Positions 36,170 through 48,460 of a stretch of DNA of 64,000 bases are shown here, piece by piece; position 1 is the first letter of the stretch, and every line of letters begins with the position of its first letter. The position numbers and the translations under genes were made by a program. Origin of the DNA: Prochilodus magdalenae (taxonomy: Eukaryota; Chordata; Actinopteri; Characiformes; Prochilodontidae); contig JAMWET010005038.1 of assembly GCA_024036415.1 (NCBI GenBank), positions 156,141 to 220,140 on the forward strand, read 5' to 3'. The notes under the pieces are model-generated. The model was not told where the DNA came from, searched no databases, and saw only the letters and a list, made by a program, of their open reading frames with translations.

Positions 36170-36340
36170 AGGCCAAATCCCAATTCACCCCCTTGCCCTC
36201 AATACTTGGCGTCTTGGGGTAGGGCTGTCCTGATTGTTGTTGAGACGGAGGGGTAGGGCGAAGTGTTAGGGCTACACGTCCCTTCACTGCAAACAGGGTG
36301 TTTTGATAAAATTCCCAGAATGCCCTGCAGTGACCAAAGA
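36170..36340. mobile_element. Probable MITE ('cccaattcaccccctt' family)
   Basis: GGCCAAATCCCAATTCACCC, TTGAGACGGAGGGGTAGGGC and TTCCCAGAATGCCCTG are phrases of a familiar fish MITE. Only one end is clear. Confidence 0.45.
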
Positions 36341-36486
36341 GACCCATAAATATGAGTACGTCGCCGTTAAAGCCACTGTACTGTAAGATCACATTGTGAA
36401 AGAGTTTTATATTAATTTTTTTCATAACGCACATAAAACTACTAGTACTATGCTAAGGTCTCTGAGCTGCCTAGCAAAAATTTTCG

Positions 36487-36543
36487 GTCCACCTTAAATG
36501 GTGCACTCTGGTAGCTGAGATTGCTGCACGATTTAAGGTGGAG
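36487..36543. mobile_element. 57-bp palindromic mini-MITE
   Basis: GTCCACCTTAAATGGTGCA faces its near-complement TGCACGATTTAAGGTGGAG across an inner spacer of about 19 bases. The related short element at 47992-48059 supports a repeat family. Confidence 0.55.
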
Positions 36544-36659
36544 CAGGGAAATTTGTTCAAAATATTGGTCGTATGATGCCCTAAATGTATTTAAGCCGTC
36601 TTCCAGCTTGAACAAGTCTAGCTGTTCTCCTCTGACCTCTCCCATCACTAAGGGGCTGT

Positions 36660-37085
36660 AATATGATGCGGAAGATCCCAGGAGATTGCTCTGGCCTTAA
36701 CAACCACGCCACAGTCGAGATCCCTCAGACAACCAGCTGCTTTTCTCTACTGCCATTTCCCTACCGTTTCTGCAATTGCAGTTCTGTTACGTTCAGTTTT
36801 TTTCAGATCCAGTAAAAAGCTGAAATAAAAATAAAATCACAAAACATCCTTAGCAACAATATGTGGAGGCTACGTTTCAGGGATGCTTAGCATTCCTCAG
36901 CATAGGACAATTACTTATGACGTATATGGCTGAGAAATGGGAGCTCCAAAAGGTCACAGCCCTGTAAACAGGACACAGCGATAATGGCCTACAGAAATCA
37001 TTTGTAGACAACCATCAGTTGATGGACTCTGTTGAGAGGCTTTGACACCCCTATTCGCAAAACAGTACAGAAACGATATCCAGAG
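36660..37085. other. Intron, no recognised feature
   Basis: Anonymous sequence. Confidence 0.45.
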
Positions 37086-37089
37086 TTAT

Positions 37090-37460
37090 CATTCCACCAC
37101 CTTCCTTGTGATGAGAAAGAAGAGGAAATGGCTGTAGTTGGTAAGATGATAACTCTTAAATGGATGAAGCTAATGCCAAGCTAATGCTATCACCAACTGG
37201 CAAAAGCCAAACTGGTGAAGGGCAGATACCCTTCAGAATGGGGGTTTTTAGGGTGTTTTTTGCTATGAAGCCACAAATTTGTGTTTCAGTCATATGGCTT
37301 GTTGGGTTAGACAAAGGCTGACAAAGACAGCTAGCTATCTAGCTAGCTAAGGCTAGCTGTTCGCACTTTAGATGGGCAACACACAAAATTAGCGCATAAC
37401 CAGAACACGAAGATGCGGGCTCGTAGCAAGAAACACCCTTAAAAACCCACAGATCATATC
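37090..37460. repeat. Unclassified two-copy repeat, copy 1
   Basis: Shares GAAATGGCTG, AACTGG, a GGGGGTTTT stretch, TAGCTAGCTAAGGC, and AACACACAAAA...CCCTTAAAAACCCA-like phrases in order with 43940-44290. No coding sign. Confidence 0.55.
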
Positions 37461-39240
37461 AGGGAAATGCAAGAACTGAAACGCACCTTATCCATTGCAG
37501 ACATCTCTTATCTGTCTCCACACTAGAGTGAGCTAGAGTGATAACTGAAGTTTTATGGACTTCATTTGAACAACAATGAACACCGAACTGCAGCACGTTA
37601 AAGAGACGAACCTCGGCCAGCCAGTAGCGGTTTAAATCTGCACGTGTTAACAAGCAGATTGGAGTTAAAGAACTGAACACTTTTTAACCCACAGTGGTGC
37701 TGAACAAACAAGAAAGCGGCTGAACAGGTTTACAGGTTCTGTGATTGTCGTTTTGCCTCTCTTTCCACTACCAACCTGAACTGAACGGTGACGCTGTGAG
37801 TGAGTACAGCAGAACCGAGATGGGAGAACGTATTTCCTCATTTACGTGTGCGAAAGTAGGAACTGTAGTACATTTAAGAGTTCATGTTAAGATGTACATT
37901 GTTAAACACCAACACATACCAACTATTGTCCAAATTCCTGGATACTTGGGGTCACCAGAATGACTGATTCTACACTGTATGCTGAACTGAGAATCTTGAC
38001 CCAGAGAGAAAGAGCCTGACACTGAAAGATGAACCAGGTAAGTCTTACTTCTTGCTAGGCTATCCTTGTGGTACCATTCCCAAAACCATAACTGTTCCTG
38101 TTGGACTGGCTCCAAGAACAAATCCGACTATGGCAATTCAGCATGACAGACTTTTGTTTAATATTTGCATAACTTGCATGTGCAGGTATTAAGAAACTTC
38201 CTTTTCCTCTCGAAAAATCTCATTCTCACTGGGTTTACACTCAAAAGGCTCTTTTTACGACCAAAAGGAACCATGGTTTCGTTCAGGCTTCGTAGAACCA
38301 TGACGCTCTCTAGGGAACCAGCCTACATTTTATTTAGACCAGTTTTATAGAAACTGTCAAAGGATGCACCACCAGAGTCAACACAGGACGCAGCACAACA
38401 GAACCAAGATGGCGGAGCATATAGATGACCTGCGAGTGTTTATGCCGTTATTCCAGATGTTTGGTTATACCCGATAAGCAAGCACAGATGAACTGCTGGA
38501 GATAAGACGTAGAAGAGGTTCTTCGGCAGACCACTGGGTGGCACCAGTGTTGCCTTCTCTTTCCTTAACAACTGACATGCCCACGGATGTCTTCACGGTT
38601 CATGCTACTATTGCGCAAACTGGAACTGAGCCCAATCCGTGTTAGTGGACAAGACCTGCGATACCGTATCACAGCCTCTATACAACAGCCCAAGCTCTGA
38701 TTCCTCACCTGACACAGCATGTCACGCTGCTGCTACTAAATGTTAGGTCAGGTCTAAATAGCTACAAAGCTAAAGTGGGCTTTGTTTGGCAGTTTAGTTT
38801 TTTTGCTCACATATCCAGGTCTCATACGTGCAATCAACAGACACTAGAATCTGGAAAATATTACCCACTATTCACACTATCAGTACCAGCTGGTCTAAAG
38901 CCAGTTACACAGACAAGAGCATATAACGGCAACACCATCTGACGCAGCTGACTGAATCATCCCGCTCCTCAGCCAGGGCTCACTGGTCTGGTGTCCATGT
39001 TAGGCCATCCCAGTGGTCAGCAAACCAAAGGTTAAGAGCAGCCATTTTGTCCTGTTTAAACAAGAGAACTCAGAGCACCATGCAAGCTACACCATTATAC
39101 GCCCATGTTAGCATCCATCTTGGCTGTCGATAGGTGTCTGTATGTGCTAATGTCTTTATAAAACCTGCATACACAAGAATAACAAATACACCATAAGCTC
39201 ACCCGACCAAAAATTAAATTAATACACGAGTCAACTGTGA
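37461..39240. other. Intron, no recognised feature
   Basis: Anonymous sequence. A segment at 38190-38340 weakly recalls a fish 'ggaacca' MITE. Confidence 0.4.
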
Positions 39241-39244
39241 CTGA

Positions 39245-39635
39245 AACTCACATAAGAGCATGTAATACCTCCACAAGCACCAATAACAGCTGCGGTTCAA
39301 CTTGGCATGAAGTGGCCACATTAATGTTCAGCCATTCTTGCATCAAGGAATTGCGCATTTGGGCCGGATTTGGTGGATGCTTTCCCTGGCATTTCACTCA
39401 TTGTTCCAGGTGTTCCAGTTTACCCATTACACAGGCCAAATGTGTGAATGCTCCATTACATCAATCAGACAGAAAACTCATCTTGAAATGCAGGGATAGG
39501 AATGTCATGTTCCCCGGTAAGATGAAGAGCAAAAGGCAAAACCTGGTTGTTCCAGCAGCTCAACGTAGCCACTATGGTTCTAAAGTACTGTCACCAAAGA
39601 ATCAATAAAATGCCACCAAATCACCAGAGTTTGTT
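39245..39635 (-). mobile_element. TcB copy
   Basis: Shares GTAATACCTCCACAAGCACC, CATCAAGGAATTGCGCA and GATTTGGTGGATGC with the 44290 copy, then the GAAAACTCATCTTGAAATGC ... GGTTGTTCCAGCAGCTCA tail of the 430-720 fragment. It links the TcB pieces into one family. Confidence 0.65.
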
Positions 39636-40535
39636 AATTTTCTGTCTTATAATCCAACATAACATATATAGAAGAGTTAAATTATGACCACTAGCTAATA
39701 ATCTATATTCCACTCTATTCTAGCTAATAGAGTACAAGCTAAAAAACACGGCCCGCCTTGGCGCAAAGCTAAAAACGCATTTGCCTTGCAATCACCACAT
39801 TTGCCTGGCAGCCCACTGCAATAGCTGCACTCAAGGTTACAGAGCTAGCTAAATGGACCCTAATTTACAACTTGCTACAGTTAAATGATAAGTGTTTATA
39901 CAACTAATACATCTATACAACTAAACAGGATTAGGTTTACTTGGTGATGGTGTTACTCCTATGTGGCTCTTATGGCTCCCCCTACAAAAGTCCTACTCAA
40001 ATAGAGATCTTAGTAACGTAAGAACGAAACCAGGTAAAAGGAAACCGACGAGGCTGAAGTCGGCTTCTCATTTGCAACTCGTATGACTTCAAACAGCGTG
40101 TTTTCTGCCTTGTTAAAGTGAAATTTGCTAAGTTGAATGAACTTTACTAGCCTAACGCTACTATATGTGCCACACACATTCCATTGGTATTGTGAAGTGC
40201 AGTCACGTAACGCTTTGGGTCAATTTGGTGAAACTACAGAGATCTTCATCTCTGTATGAATCGGCCAGTCAAATTACTCACTTATTGGACCTCCTCTGGT
40301 AAAACTAGTCCCGTCTGAATAGGGCTCAAGCTAATCTGAACCACTCTGAGCACTTTTAAAAAAGGTTTGTTGAGCCACATTCTCAGACCACATCAGAAGA
40401 ACAGACGTACTGGGCAATCAATATGCAGGGCAATATGGTGTGGTGGCGAAGGAGGTCGGTGTGAGCAAATCTGCCTACAACAAAGAGGCACAGCATTAAA
40501 AACACGCTTCAAACAACAACAATCATAAAGCAAGT
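39636..40535. other. Intron, no recognised feature
   Basis: Anonymous sequence. Confidence 0.45.
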
Positions 40536-40539
40536 CACT

Positions 40540-40937
40540 TTGTGTCATTCTTTGGGCCCACTCTCAATCGATCTGGGTATATGAATCCATCCTTACACGT
40601 CACATTCACCCATACATGCTGATTGTCTTCTCTAGGACATATGGGGCCTTCCAGAATAACAATGCCATGTCACACGCCTAGAAATGTCCCACGTTGGTTG
40701 GAAGAGCATGACCTAGACTTCCAAATGCTACCCTGCCCCCCTAATTCCCCAGGCTTGAGCCCAACTAAGCATCTGTGGGACCATCTCGATCATCTATGGA
40801 TCCTCCCCCCACGCCCCCTCCAGCACTCAGCATGGCTCTGGAAACCTGCGACAACCTACCAGGACATTACTGACTCACTCCCAGCCCGTCTAGCTGATAT
40901 TCGTGCTGCACACTATGGGTATTCTGGATATTGGTCA
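40540..40937 (+). pseudogene. TcC transposase C-terminal remnant
   Basis: Plus-strand frame 40623-41024 reads RNVPRWLEEHDLDFQ, PPNSPGLSPTKHLWDHLD and DSLPARLADIRAAHYG. NSPGLSPTKH corresponds to the Tc1 NSPDLNPIEH motif, with the catalytic Glu replaced by Lys. The right terminus dissolves into an (AAC)n run. Confidence 0.75.
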
Positions 40938-40964
40938 CAACAACAACAACAACAACAACAACTC
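40938..40964. repeat. (AAC)n microsatellite
   Basis: About nine CAA units following the TcC terminus. Confidence 0.9.
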
Positions 40965-42190
40965 AACTATGTAAATAACTCGCAACAAACTACAGTAGAA
41001 AAAGTAGCAGCTACAAAAGCCTAGAACGAGCTGTTGTACACAAGTTCCTTCTCTCAGTATGATAAATGCCGTGTTCCAGAAGAGCCGACGACGCTCATAA
41101 CACAGCAAGAAAATTATAGATGGCTATTATATTAAATATTCTATCATCAATACAGGTACCTTGACTTCAACACAGGTCTCTCAATCTTCCTGATACGTAC
41201 TGATAAGGTGCAACCCGAAAGCAAGGGTAGCTCCAACCACAAATGAGCGAGAGGTGTCGTTGCTGCATCCGCTTATTGCCTGCAACAGACTGCGGACTAA
41301 TCAATAAGAGCTGGCGTTAATAACATGCATACAGAATGGCATTTAGAAAGCAAATAAGCAGTCCAGATATTAAAGCACGCATGCTTACCGACTTCAGACG
41401 CTGCCAAAACCAAAAACACACAGGCCTTGAAATCTGGTATTTAATAATGTGGAGTTTAACATTCTGTATTCATTTGTTTGGGAGCATAGGTGCACTTAAT
41501 TTCAACAGCCCTAGAAACAAACACGACTACGACCACATGGTTATGTCTATATGTGACGTGACATAGCTATTCTGGCCTAATAGCTTTAAAGGAGACACAG
41601 TAGCAGCAGAAGCAGCATATCAGCTAACTCAAAAACGTTAGCTTTAGCCAGTTTATTAGGTTAGCAGGAGGTGATTTATAGGCTGCTGAGGTCGAGGAAA
41701 ACGTTAGACGTGCGGTGACAGATCTCTGAGTGAAACATGGTATGAGGAAGGGTCTCTGAGCTAGCCAAGTGTTTCCTCTCTTCATAATGGGTGGGGGTGG
41801 GAGGTGGAACATGATCTTATTGATTCATTGTTGCTACGCACCTGCTGGTGTACAGCCACAATCAGACATCAGGAGACGTTTTAGATCCGGGACAAAATTG
41901 AATACGATGCTATCAAAGAATTGGAGATAAACAAATCGTTTTCAGTAGATCTTGATCATGAGGAGTACTATTCTGGTTTGGGTTAGGAGCAGTGCCTCAG
42001 TCAATCATGGCTTGTTTTGGCTGTGCAGAGTTTCACTGGGATGTTTATTAAAACTGACACGCCCTTTGGTCCTAGCTACACTGAAATCAATTTACTTTAG
42101 CCATTGTTTAATTGGGTAATTATTTAGTAAATTTAGTGAATCAAATTTCACAGTGGGCAGGCTAAGTCTAACAGTAATCTAGCTAGCCAG
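40965..42190. other. Intron, no recognised feature
   Basis: Anonymous sequence. Confidence 0.4.
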
Positions 42191-42197
42191 GTACTTG

Positions 42198-42245
42198 ATA
42201 ATAATAATAATAAATTTATTATTATTATTATAAATAATAATAATT
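42198..42245. repeat. Palindromic (AAT)n/(ATT)n microsatellite
   Basis: ATAATAATAATA is followed by TTATTATTATTA and again AATAATAATAA; can fold into hairpins. Confidence 0.9.
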
Positions 42246-42784
42246 TTATATATTTTTTTTTAAATAGGGTATGCACCAAATGTTTTGGCAGAAAAAGGTA
42301 AATAATCCAGTGTTGGTGTATGATGTTTTAATGACGCTTTTTAATTCCCCGACGTAGATGAGATTCAGAGCGGAACTTTTACATAGCTTCAGGGCTAGCG
42401 CCATCTTTAACGCCTTATTTCTCCAAATAGAGTTACACTGGAGCATGCTGACCATGCAGTTTATCAGCTTCAAGCAATCAAGCCAAACGGAGCTCCAGAT
42501 CAAGGAGTACACAGCCGTTACAGCGAGGCAGACAGCAGCTTCTCAGCACGTACACACACTTTGCTCTTGTGCGTCTGCATACCTGAATTTTACAACACAA
42601 CAAACATAACCAGCGTGGAGTGAGGAGCTCTGTGTAAACGCAGCCAACATGTCGGCTGGGATGTGCTGAAGTCACATTGTGCTGTGTTGGCATGTCTGCT
42701 GGGATGTTAAGATGTTCAGTGTTCAGTAAGTGTCTTTAATCTGCAGTCCTTTAAAAGTCAAACTTCAAATTTCCAAAGCTTCTG

Positions 42785-42930
42785 GTAGCAAGATGGGGCC
42801 AAATGCATGTTGGAAATGTGGGCCATATTTGGCTCAGAGCAGATTGCCAGTGCCAACAGTGGGCCAGCAGTGCCTTATCTTTGCCAGTTGTGGCCCATAT
42901 CTGCTTGCTATCTGGTATTTAGGTAGGCAG
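42785..42930. mobile_element. Probable palindromic MITE ('gtgggccatatttggc')
   Basis: TGTGGGCCATATTTGGC and GTTGTGGCCCATATCTGC phrases are typical of a common teleost MITE family. Boundaries unclear. Confidence 0.4.
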
Positions 42931-42944
42931 GAACACTGCCACAA

Positions 42945-43153
42945 ATAAACTGGTGAGTAAGAAGGGGAAACCTTGTACTCAATCCTGGCGGATACGGGAA
43001 GCCAGAGAAGACAGTGGAGAATGGGTGTTCATATCTACTCATCAGGATCAGAGCAGCACGGTTCTGAATGTGCTGTAGTCTCCGAAGACTCCTGCTAGAA
43101 ACTCCTATGAGAAGTGCATCGCTATAGCCCAGTCTAGAGCAGCAGCACATTAA
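42945..43153 (-). pseudogene. LINE reverse transcriptase C-terminal fragment
   Basis: Minus-strand translation reads SRLGYSDALLIGVSS, RSLRRLQHIQNRAALIL, then PLLTHQFICGSVPAYL. This matches the thumb region of L2/Rex-type fish LINEs (SRLDYCNALL...LQ-IQN-AAR...APSYL). It is isolated and truncated at both ends. Confidence 0.8.
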
Positions 43154-43179
43154 TGGGCCATTAATACTGGCGGCTGGTG

Positions 43180-43485
43180 GAACAGATCGCAGGTCACTAT
43201 GGGCCAGTTGTTTCGGTCACTATTACACTGTGTACAAACTAGTTCTGCTGTATGTTCTCGTTTTGTTTTCTGCTAACTCTACTGCTATGCAAATCCCAGA
43301 TGATCAGCAGTTTCTGACATCCTCAAAGCACCCTGTAGACTGAGTCACGGTCAAAGTCACTTAGACCAAATTTTCCCCCTATTTGATGTGAACATCAGCT
43401 AAAGCTTTTGACCCGTGTCTGCAGGGTTAATGCACTGCGGATGACTGAGCGAGTGTACAAGCGTTCCTAATAAAGTGGCCGGTAA
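43180..43485 (+). mobile_element. Terminal part of a Tc1-like element
   Basis: Contains CCAGATGATCAGCAGTTTCT, GTCACGGTCAAAGTCACTTA and ends with CCTAATAAAGTGGCCGGT, the characteristic end of a teleost Tc1-like element. No coding part. Confidence 0.7.
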
Positions 43486-43935
43486 TAATGTGTGTATATT
43501 TTGGGGATTTAGTCGTTTCCAGAGTCTTGTTTTCTTCTACAGTCTAAATGGGCATTACACTGTTCGATTACCTGGATACTATTCAGGCTGTCATGTGGCC
43601 CTTCTACCCTTCTAGCTGGCGAACAGTGTATTAAAGCTCTGTGACTGTACAAGCATCACATTAAAGCATGGCATCACAATATGACCACATAGCAGGAACC
43701 CAGAGCTGCGTATCTAACTGGCACAGGTCTAACTGAAATGCTATACAGACACTTTGAGCCCAAATACCTTTTATTTTGGGCTCTGGATATTCAGCAACCA
43801 ATCAGAAGCGAGTATTCAACACTTCACACAAGGATCATAGTCGCTATTTAAGTTGTTAAGCCACAACTCCACATATGAGGTTCCATGCCCGAGGCTCTCA
43901 TACTTGAACAGGTCAGAGTCCAACCAAACTGCTTA
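43486..43935. other. Intron, no recognised feature
   Basis: Anonymous sequence. Confidence 0.45.
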
Positions 43936-43939
43936 ATTG

Positions 43940-44290
43940 TCATTCTACCACACCCTGTGATAAGAAACAGAATAGGAAATGGCTGCGATTAGTCGCAACC
44001 ATTTATTGGTCGCATTCTTAAACACCTGCTGGCAAAACCTAAACTGGCCCTTTGCAGATAACCTTCATTCAGTCTGGGGGTTTTATAGGGAGCTTACTGC
44101 TCGTCAGGCGGAAGAGAGTCGAAGAAGATATCTGGCTAGCCATCTAGCTAAGGCAGAGCTATGGCTACTTAGCTATGGCTACTTAGCTAAGGCGGAACTA
44201 CGGCTGGCTATTTTCGTTTTAGCTGTTCAAGCATATAAAACAGCTAACAACCAAAACATGCTGCATGTTAACAGCACGAAACACTCTACA
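43940..44290. repeat. Unclassified two-copy repeat, copy 2
   Basis: Homologous in order to 37090-37460; a TcB copy follows directly and may have inserted at its edge. A 170-codon plus-strand frame (43979-44491) spans the repeat and TcB and is not recognised as a protein. Confidence 0.55.
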
Positions 44291-44630
44291 AAACCCATAG
44301 CCTGTTTTAAAGTACCATGTAATACCTCCATGAGCACCAATAACAGCCGTGATTGGATTTGGCAAACTTCTGGATGTAGGCCACGTCAATGTTCAGACTC
44401 TTGCATCAAAGAATTGCGCAGTTGGGCCAGATTTGACGGATGCCGTTCCTTGACAATTCCAAGGAAAGTTTCCTGTAGCCTGGGATTTTAGCCACTGCTG
44501 GTGGACCCGCATGCCTTACTACTTCCTTTACACCATGGTCTTTGGCACACCCAAATGCAGTCACTCCTTTTCTGCAATCCTATATAGGTTATGATTGACT
44601 ATTAGCACATTGTCTAATTGTGACATCAGC
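44290..44630 (-). mobile_element. TcB copy
   Basis: Shares with 2640-3115 the segments TGGGATT...CCACTGCTGGT, GACCCGCATG and ACCATGGTCTTTGGC in order, the reverse of the HTH-encoding strand. Confidence 0.65.
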
Positions 44631-45360
44631 AAATCTGACATTTTGTAGCTCTCAGGACTGGTCTCCAATTTCAACTTTTTTCTGAGGTTATATTTACATC
44701 AGTAGGATCACATGGCACAAACCAATTAAAGCCACACATCTGGCCACACATGGTGCCGTTGGATTGGAGACTGAATTTCACTGACACTACAGTGTACAGA
44801 TTCACATCAAATCAATCTGTACCAAATAGAAGCTGAACATACGTTGTCAGGGCAGCGGTAAGCCGGAAGCAGTCTCAAGTAGACTTAGGCTTTTCAATAT
44901 GCACTCTGCGACACTTCTAATGCAAAATAAAAAGATGGCCCCGGGAACACACCCAACCTGGGGAAACACCTGGTCAAATACATCCAACCTGAGTAAACAC
45001 CTGATCAAAACACTTCTACCAAGAATAAACACCAGGGATGACGATCTCTAGGCACCTTACAATTTGATTCTGACTGACAGGGCTGAACCAAAGCAATGAC
45101 AAAACTATTATCACTTATCTTTTCCTATACAGGATATCCACATACCCGCAACTGTGTGACTACTTGGTACGTTTAGAGCGAAGTATACGTCATGATCCAT
45201 AATGAATTTACTTCCAGTGTCCTATTCATATAACAAATAGAACGACAAAGGCCGGATTTAGCGTATGGATGTGTCTGCTTACTTTAGCAGCAACCAGCAT
45301 GTTGGCGTGAGTTACAGTCATCACTAAACCTAAATCTCGTTTAGTGTATCTAGATCTCTA
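44631..45360. other. Intron, no recognised feature
   Basis: Anonymous sequence. Confidence 0.45.
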
Positions 45361-45364
45361 GTAT

Positions 45365-45984
45365 CTACCAGATCAGAACTACATTCCTCAACAGCTCAAC
45401 CACATCTGCTCCCATTGTGTGTCTCTTATTCACTGCTTTTGTTTGGAGCACATGAGACACCAGCTGCCACTCATCTGCGATCAAACGTGCAGTTGCATTG
45501 ACCCATGATTCTACGGCAATGGATGTCCAACAATCACATGCTGCAGCTATCCTACCTGTTCTCTTCAATGATGCCATGACCTCAGTTTTGGTCTTGTTGT
45601 AGAGTATAGATAGTGTCTCTGCTCCAAAGTGAGCAAGAAGGTGTGAAAGCCCTGGTTCTCGATGGCCAAATACAGACGGAAACCCCTACCAGTAAAAGAT
45701 AGGGTTTTTAATTGGCTTCTGTCTTTCAGAGTTGGGTGGAAGCTCTGGAATTGACTGGTTAGTGATTCTTTGGTTGGCAGCAACTACAGCTAAGCTTTTT
45801 CCTTTGCCCTTCAGGAGGAAATGTGTAATATAGTTTCTCATGTTTGTCGTGTGGATTAACACAACCTGCATCTAGTGCGACTCTTGTTCAGGTCCTTGTT
45901 CACTGTTCCAACTTCAAAGAGGTCAAAGTGCTTCCATACACGAGCTTCTAATGAGGGTGTTGTTCGGATTTCTCGCTCATCCAT
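45365..45984 (-). pseudogene. hAT (Ac/ZBED-like) transposase pseudogene, 5' half
   Basis: In minus-strand order and across frameshifts: an ATG at 45984 opening MDEREIRT; a BED zinc finger with VWKHF, a TRCRLC cysteine pair (then stop/frameshift) and TTNMRNYITHF supplying the C-terminal His region; a linker with ERQKPI; ENQGF; then GRIAAACDCWTSIAVESWV, the RIALTCDSWTS motif of hAT transposases containing the first catalytic Asp; and DEWQLVSHVLQT. The rest of the DDE domain and the dimerisation domain are absent. Dead. Confidence 0.85.
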
Positions 45985-47400
45985 CTTGAGTCTCGGTTAG
46001 GTGCCCCACCAACCGTCCAGGTGCACGCCCACATTCTGCCTACATCCCTGATAAACATTCTAAAACTCATTTTTGACACTCGTAAATCAATTCACAATCA
46101 CCCACATCCGCACCAGGATGCATCTCACAAACACTCCTATTCCTGAAAGCTGAAGAGTCTACCATATTTGACTGCCTAAAAGCCCAAATCTATCGTAGCA
46201 GCTGTAGCTGTGTTAACAAAACACCTCCCATCAGCTCCAAAGTTGTAGACGCCCCCCATGGACGAGGAAGCTTTACGCTAGGCATCAACAACTTTAACAC
46301 CTTCCAACATTTACAGTCAACAAACACTAATGTGAGATTTAAAGCATTTCTGAAACTCCATTTTTTCCTCCCACATTCACCAAAAATATCCTCCTGCTAT
46401 GCTCTGTCTACAAACCGTGCAACGTTTTCAAAGGAAGAGGCGGATAGAGTAGGGGGTTTAAATTAAAGGTGGTGGTCATAAAAAACAAAAATGTCACACA
46501 CGAGAGGTTTGGACTAAAAGGGGTTAGAGTAAAGTTCTGTTGGGTACCAGTTCCAACATCGCATGTTGTTCCAGTCAAATGGTCTCAAGAGTAAGCTCCA
46601 TGAGTGTTACAGCAAGGGGGCGCTACAGCATCCATGAGGCCTGGCCAGTAGGTTTCACATCACCAGCGTACTAACAGAGCAAGAAAACAGTTGAGGCTCA
46701 CACCAAAGTGCTTTGCTTACATATACAAACAATTTCTGTGTTGGGACTGTTCTAATAACAGCAGATCCTGTTCTGAATTGTCCTCCATCGCCCCCTTGAG
46801 CACTGACTGTCTGTCACAGTAACGCAAGTAAGTACTGTACAGAAGGCATACGTGTTTACAACGCATATTTGCACCGAGTCCAGAGTTCCTGGTCTTGGCA
46901 ACAACGCCAACTGTGAAGTCAAGTATCGCCAGTATACAGTGGAAAAGCAATGTTTCTGACCCTGTTAGAACTTAATCTCACTAATAATGAGCTGGTGAAA
47001 GCTGCTCAGAGCTAATTATCCTGCAGTGTGAAGGCTTGTTCTGTTTGTTTGCTTGTTTGTGTGACAACACTGATGAGGATGGGTGCACAGAGGTTTTTTC
47101 AGGGTGCGGGTTCTTTCACAATAACGATAGAGGAGTCGCTTACCTACACCAACGTGAGCCGCCATGTTGGCGAAACTGAATGTGAGCAACCTCAGATTTC
47201 AGTAATGAAGCTTGAGACATACCTGCTGTTTGGCCGTGTGTTTTCGCATCAACAACCATCTGTGTCATGAACGTAACTGTTTGCATACTTGTCAATGTGC
47301 CGTGTGCGTTACTGGAGGCTCCCACTAGAGGGCAGACCAGAAATCACAGACAATAAAGAGCTTCCAGATTTGGGTAACTGCTTCCACTTTAACTTGCAAA
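45985..47400. other. Intron, no recognised feature
   Basis: Anonymous sequence; no supported exon. Confidence 0.4.
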
Positions 47401-47402
47401 GC

Positions 47403-47580
47403 AATACTGATCTCTTGCCAGCCAGTCTGACAAGCACGTCCAGTGGTAGGGACACATCTTACCAAACTGCGGACTTACTCTCACAGCCTTTCTTCAAAAC
47501 CTCACGCGGGACTGCCACTAGGGTTTTGAGTGTAACGCACCTTGCATACACATAGCGTCAATTTCTTAGGACGTGGACAA
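47403..47580. repeat. Unclassified repeat, copy 1
   Basis: Shares ATACTGATCTCT.GCCAGC, GACAAGCAC, and a GCACCTTGC.TA...AGCGT.AATT segment in order with 48303-48460. Confidence 0.6.
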
Positions 47581-47991
47581 CCAACACAGTAAATGGACCC
47601 AGGATACAGGCAGCCATCGAGCACAAACACATTAGCTAACAGCCTAATCTCGAGCCTTAAAGGCGACACAGAATGGACAACTATATTCACATGGCCATTG
47701 TTGAATAAGGACAACTCTGTACATAGAACTGCCATACCAGGAGCCTCAAACACCGTTGTTCCTGCTTCATGCATTTCCAACATAGGACTGTAAACAGTTA
47801 CCTAATAGTCTTCACTCATTTATATTTACACCTGCAAAAGTGACATAGAGCCTCAGAATAAGAAGGTGGACTATGAAGAGAAATCTAGCGTTCCTAACTA
47901 TGATGAGGATGACGCCACTATTCACACCCAGAACTTCGACAGAATCCCAGAAGTTGTCTTCCTAGTCTGCAGCGTCTTCATCTAAAGTTTC
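47581..47991. other. Intron, no recognised feature
   Basis: Anonymous sequence. Confidence 0.4.
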
Positions 47992-48059
47992 GTTCCACCT
48001 TAAACGCTACAGCTTGTACAGGTAGCAGAGCATAACTGTGGTGCCATTTAAGGTGGAAC
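47992..48059. mobile_element. 68-bp palindromic mini-MITE
   Basis: Ends GTTCCACCTTAAACG and CCATTTAAGGTGGAAC are inverted repeats; the spacer is unrelated to that of the 36487 copy. No clear target duplication. Confidence 0.55.
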
Positions 48060-48302
48060 ACAACATTCACAAAACAAGTTGGCAAACAGGAAGCTGGCTT
48101 CATTTCCCACATCTTTTACAAGACCCTGGGCACTCTGGACAGCTTCTCAAATCTGGGTTAATATCAAGCAGGCTGTGTTTAGCATTTTAAACCAAGCACC
48201 TTTACAAGCATTACAACCTCAATAGCAGCCTGTAAGTAGCCAGCCACATTAGATAGTCAAAGACGTGAATGGGACTTAGCATGCTAACAAGCTAGCCTAA
48301 AA

Positions 48303-48460
48303 TCATACTGATCTCTCGCCAGCTGTTCAGACAAGCACACTTGTAGCATATTGACTGTGCACCGACAAGGACCCATTTCACACTGCCTTGCTTTGAAACT
48401 TCAAAAGCGTGTTTGTGTACCGCACCTTGCGTATGCAAAGCGTGAATTCCTGACTATGTG
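48303..48460. repeat. Unclassified repeat, copy 2
   Basis: Partner of 47403-47580. Confidence 0.6.

Noticed and set aside
43979..44491. 170-codon plus-strand frame
   Set aside because: It spans a two-copy repeat and a TcB element on the opposite strand to its coding sense; no domain seen.
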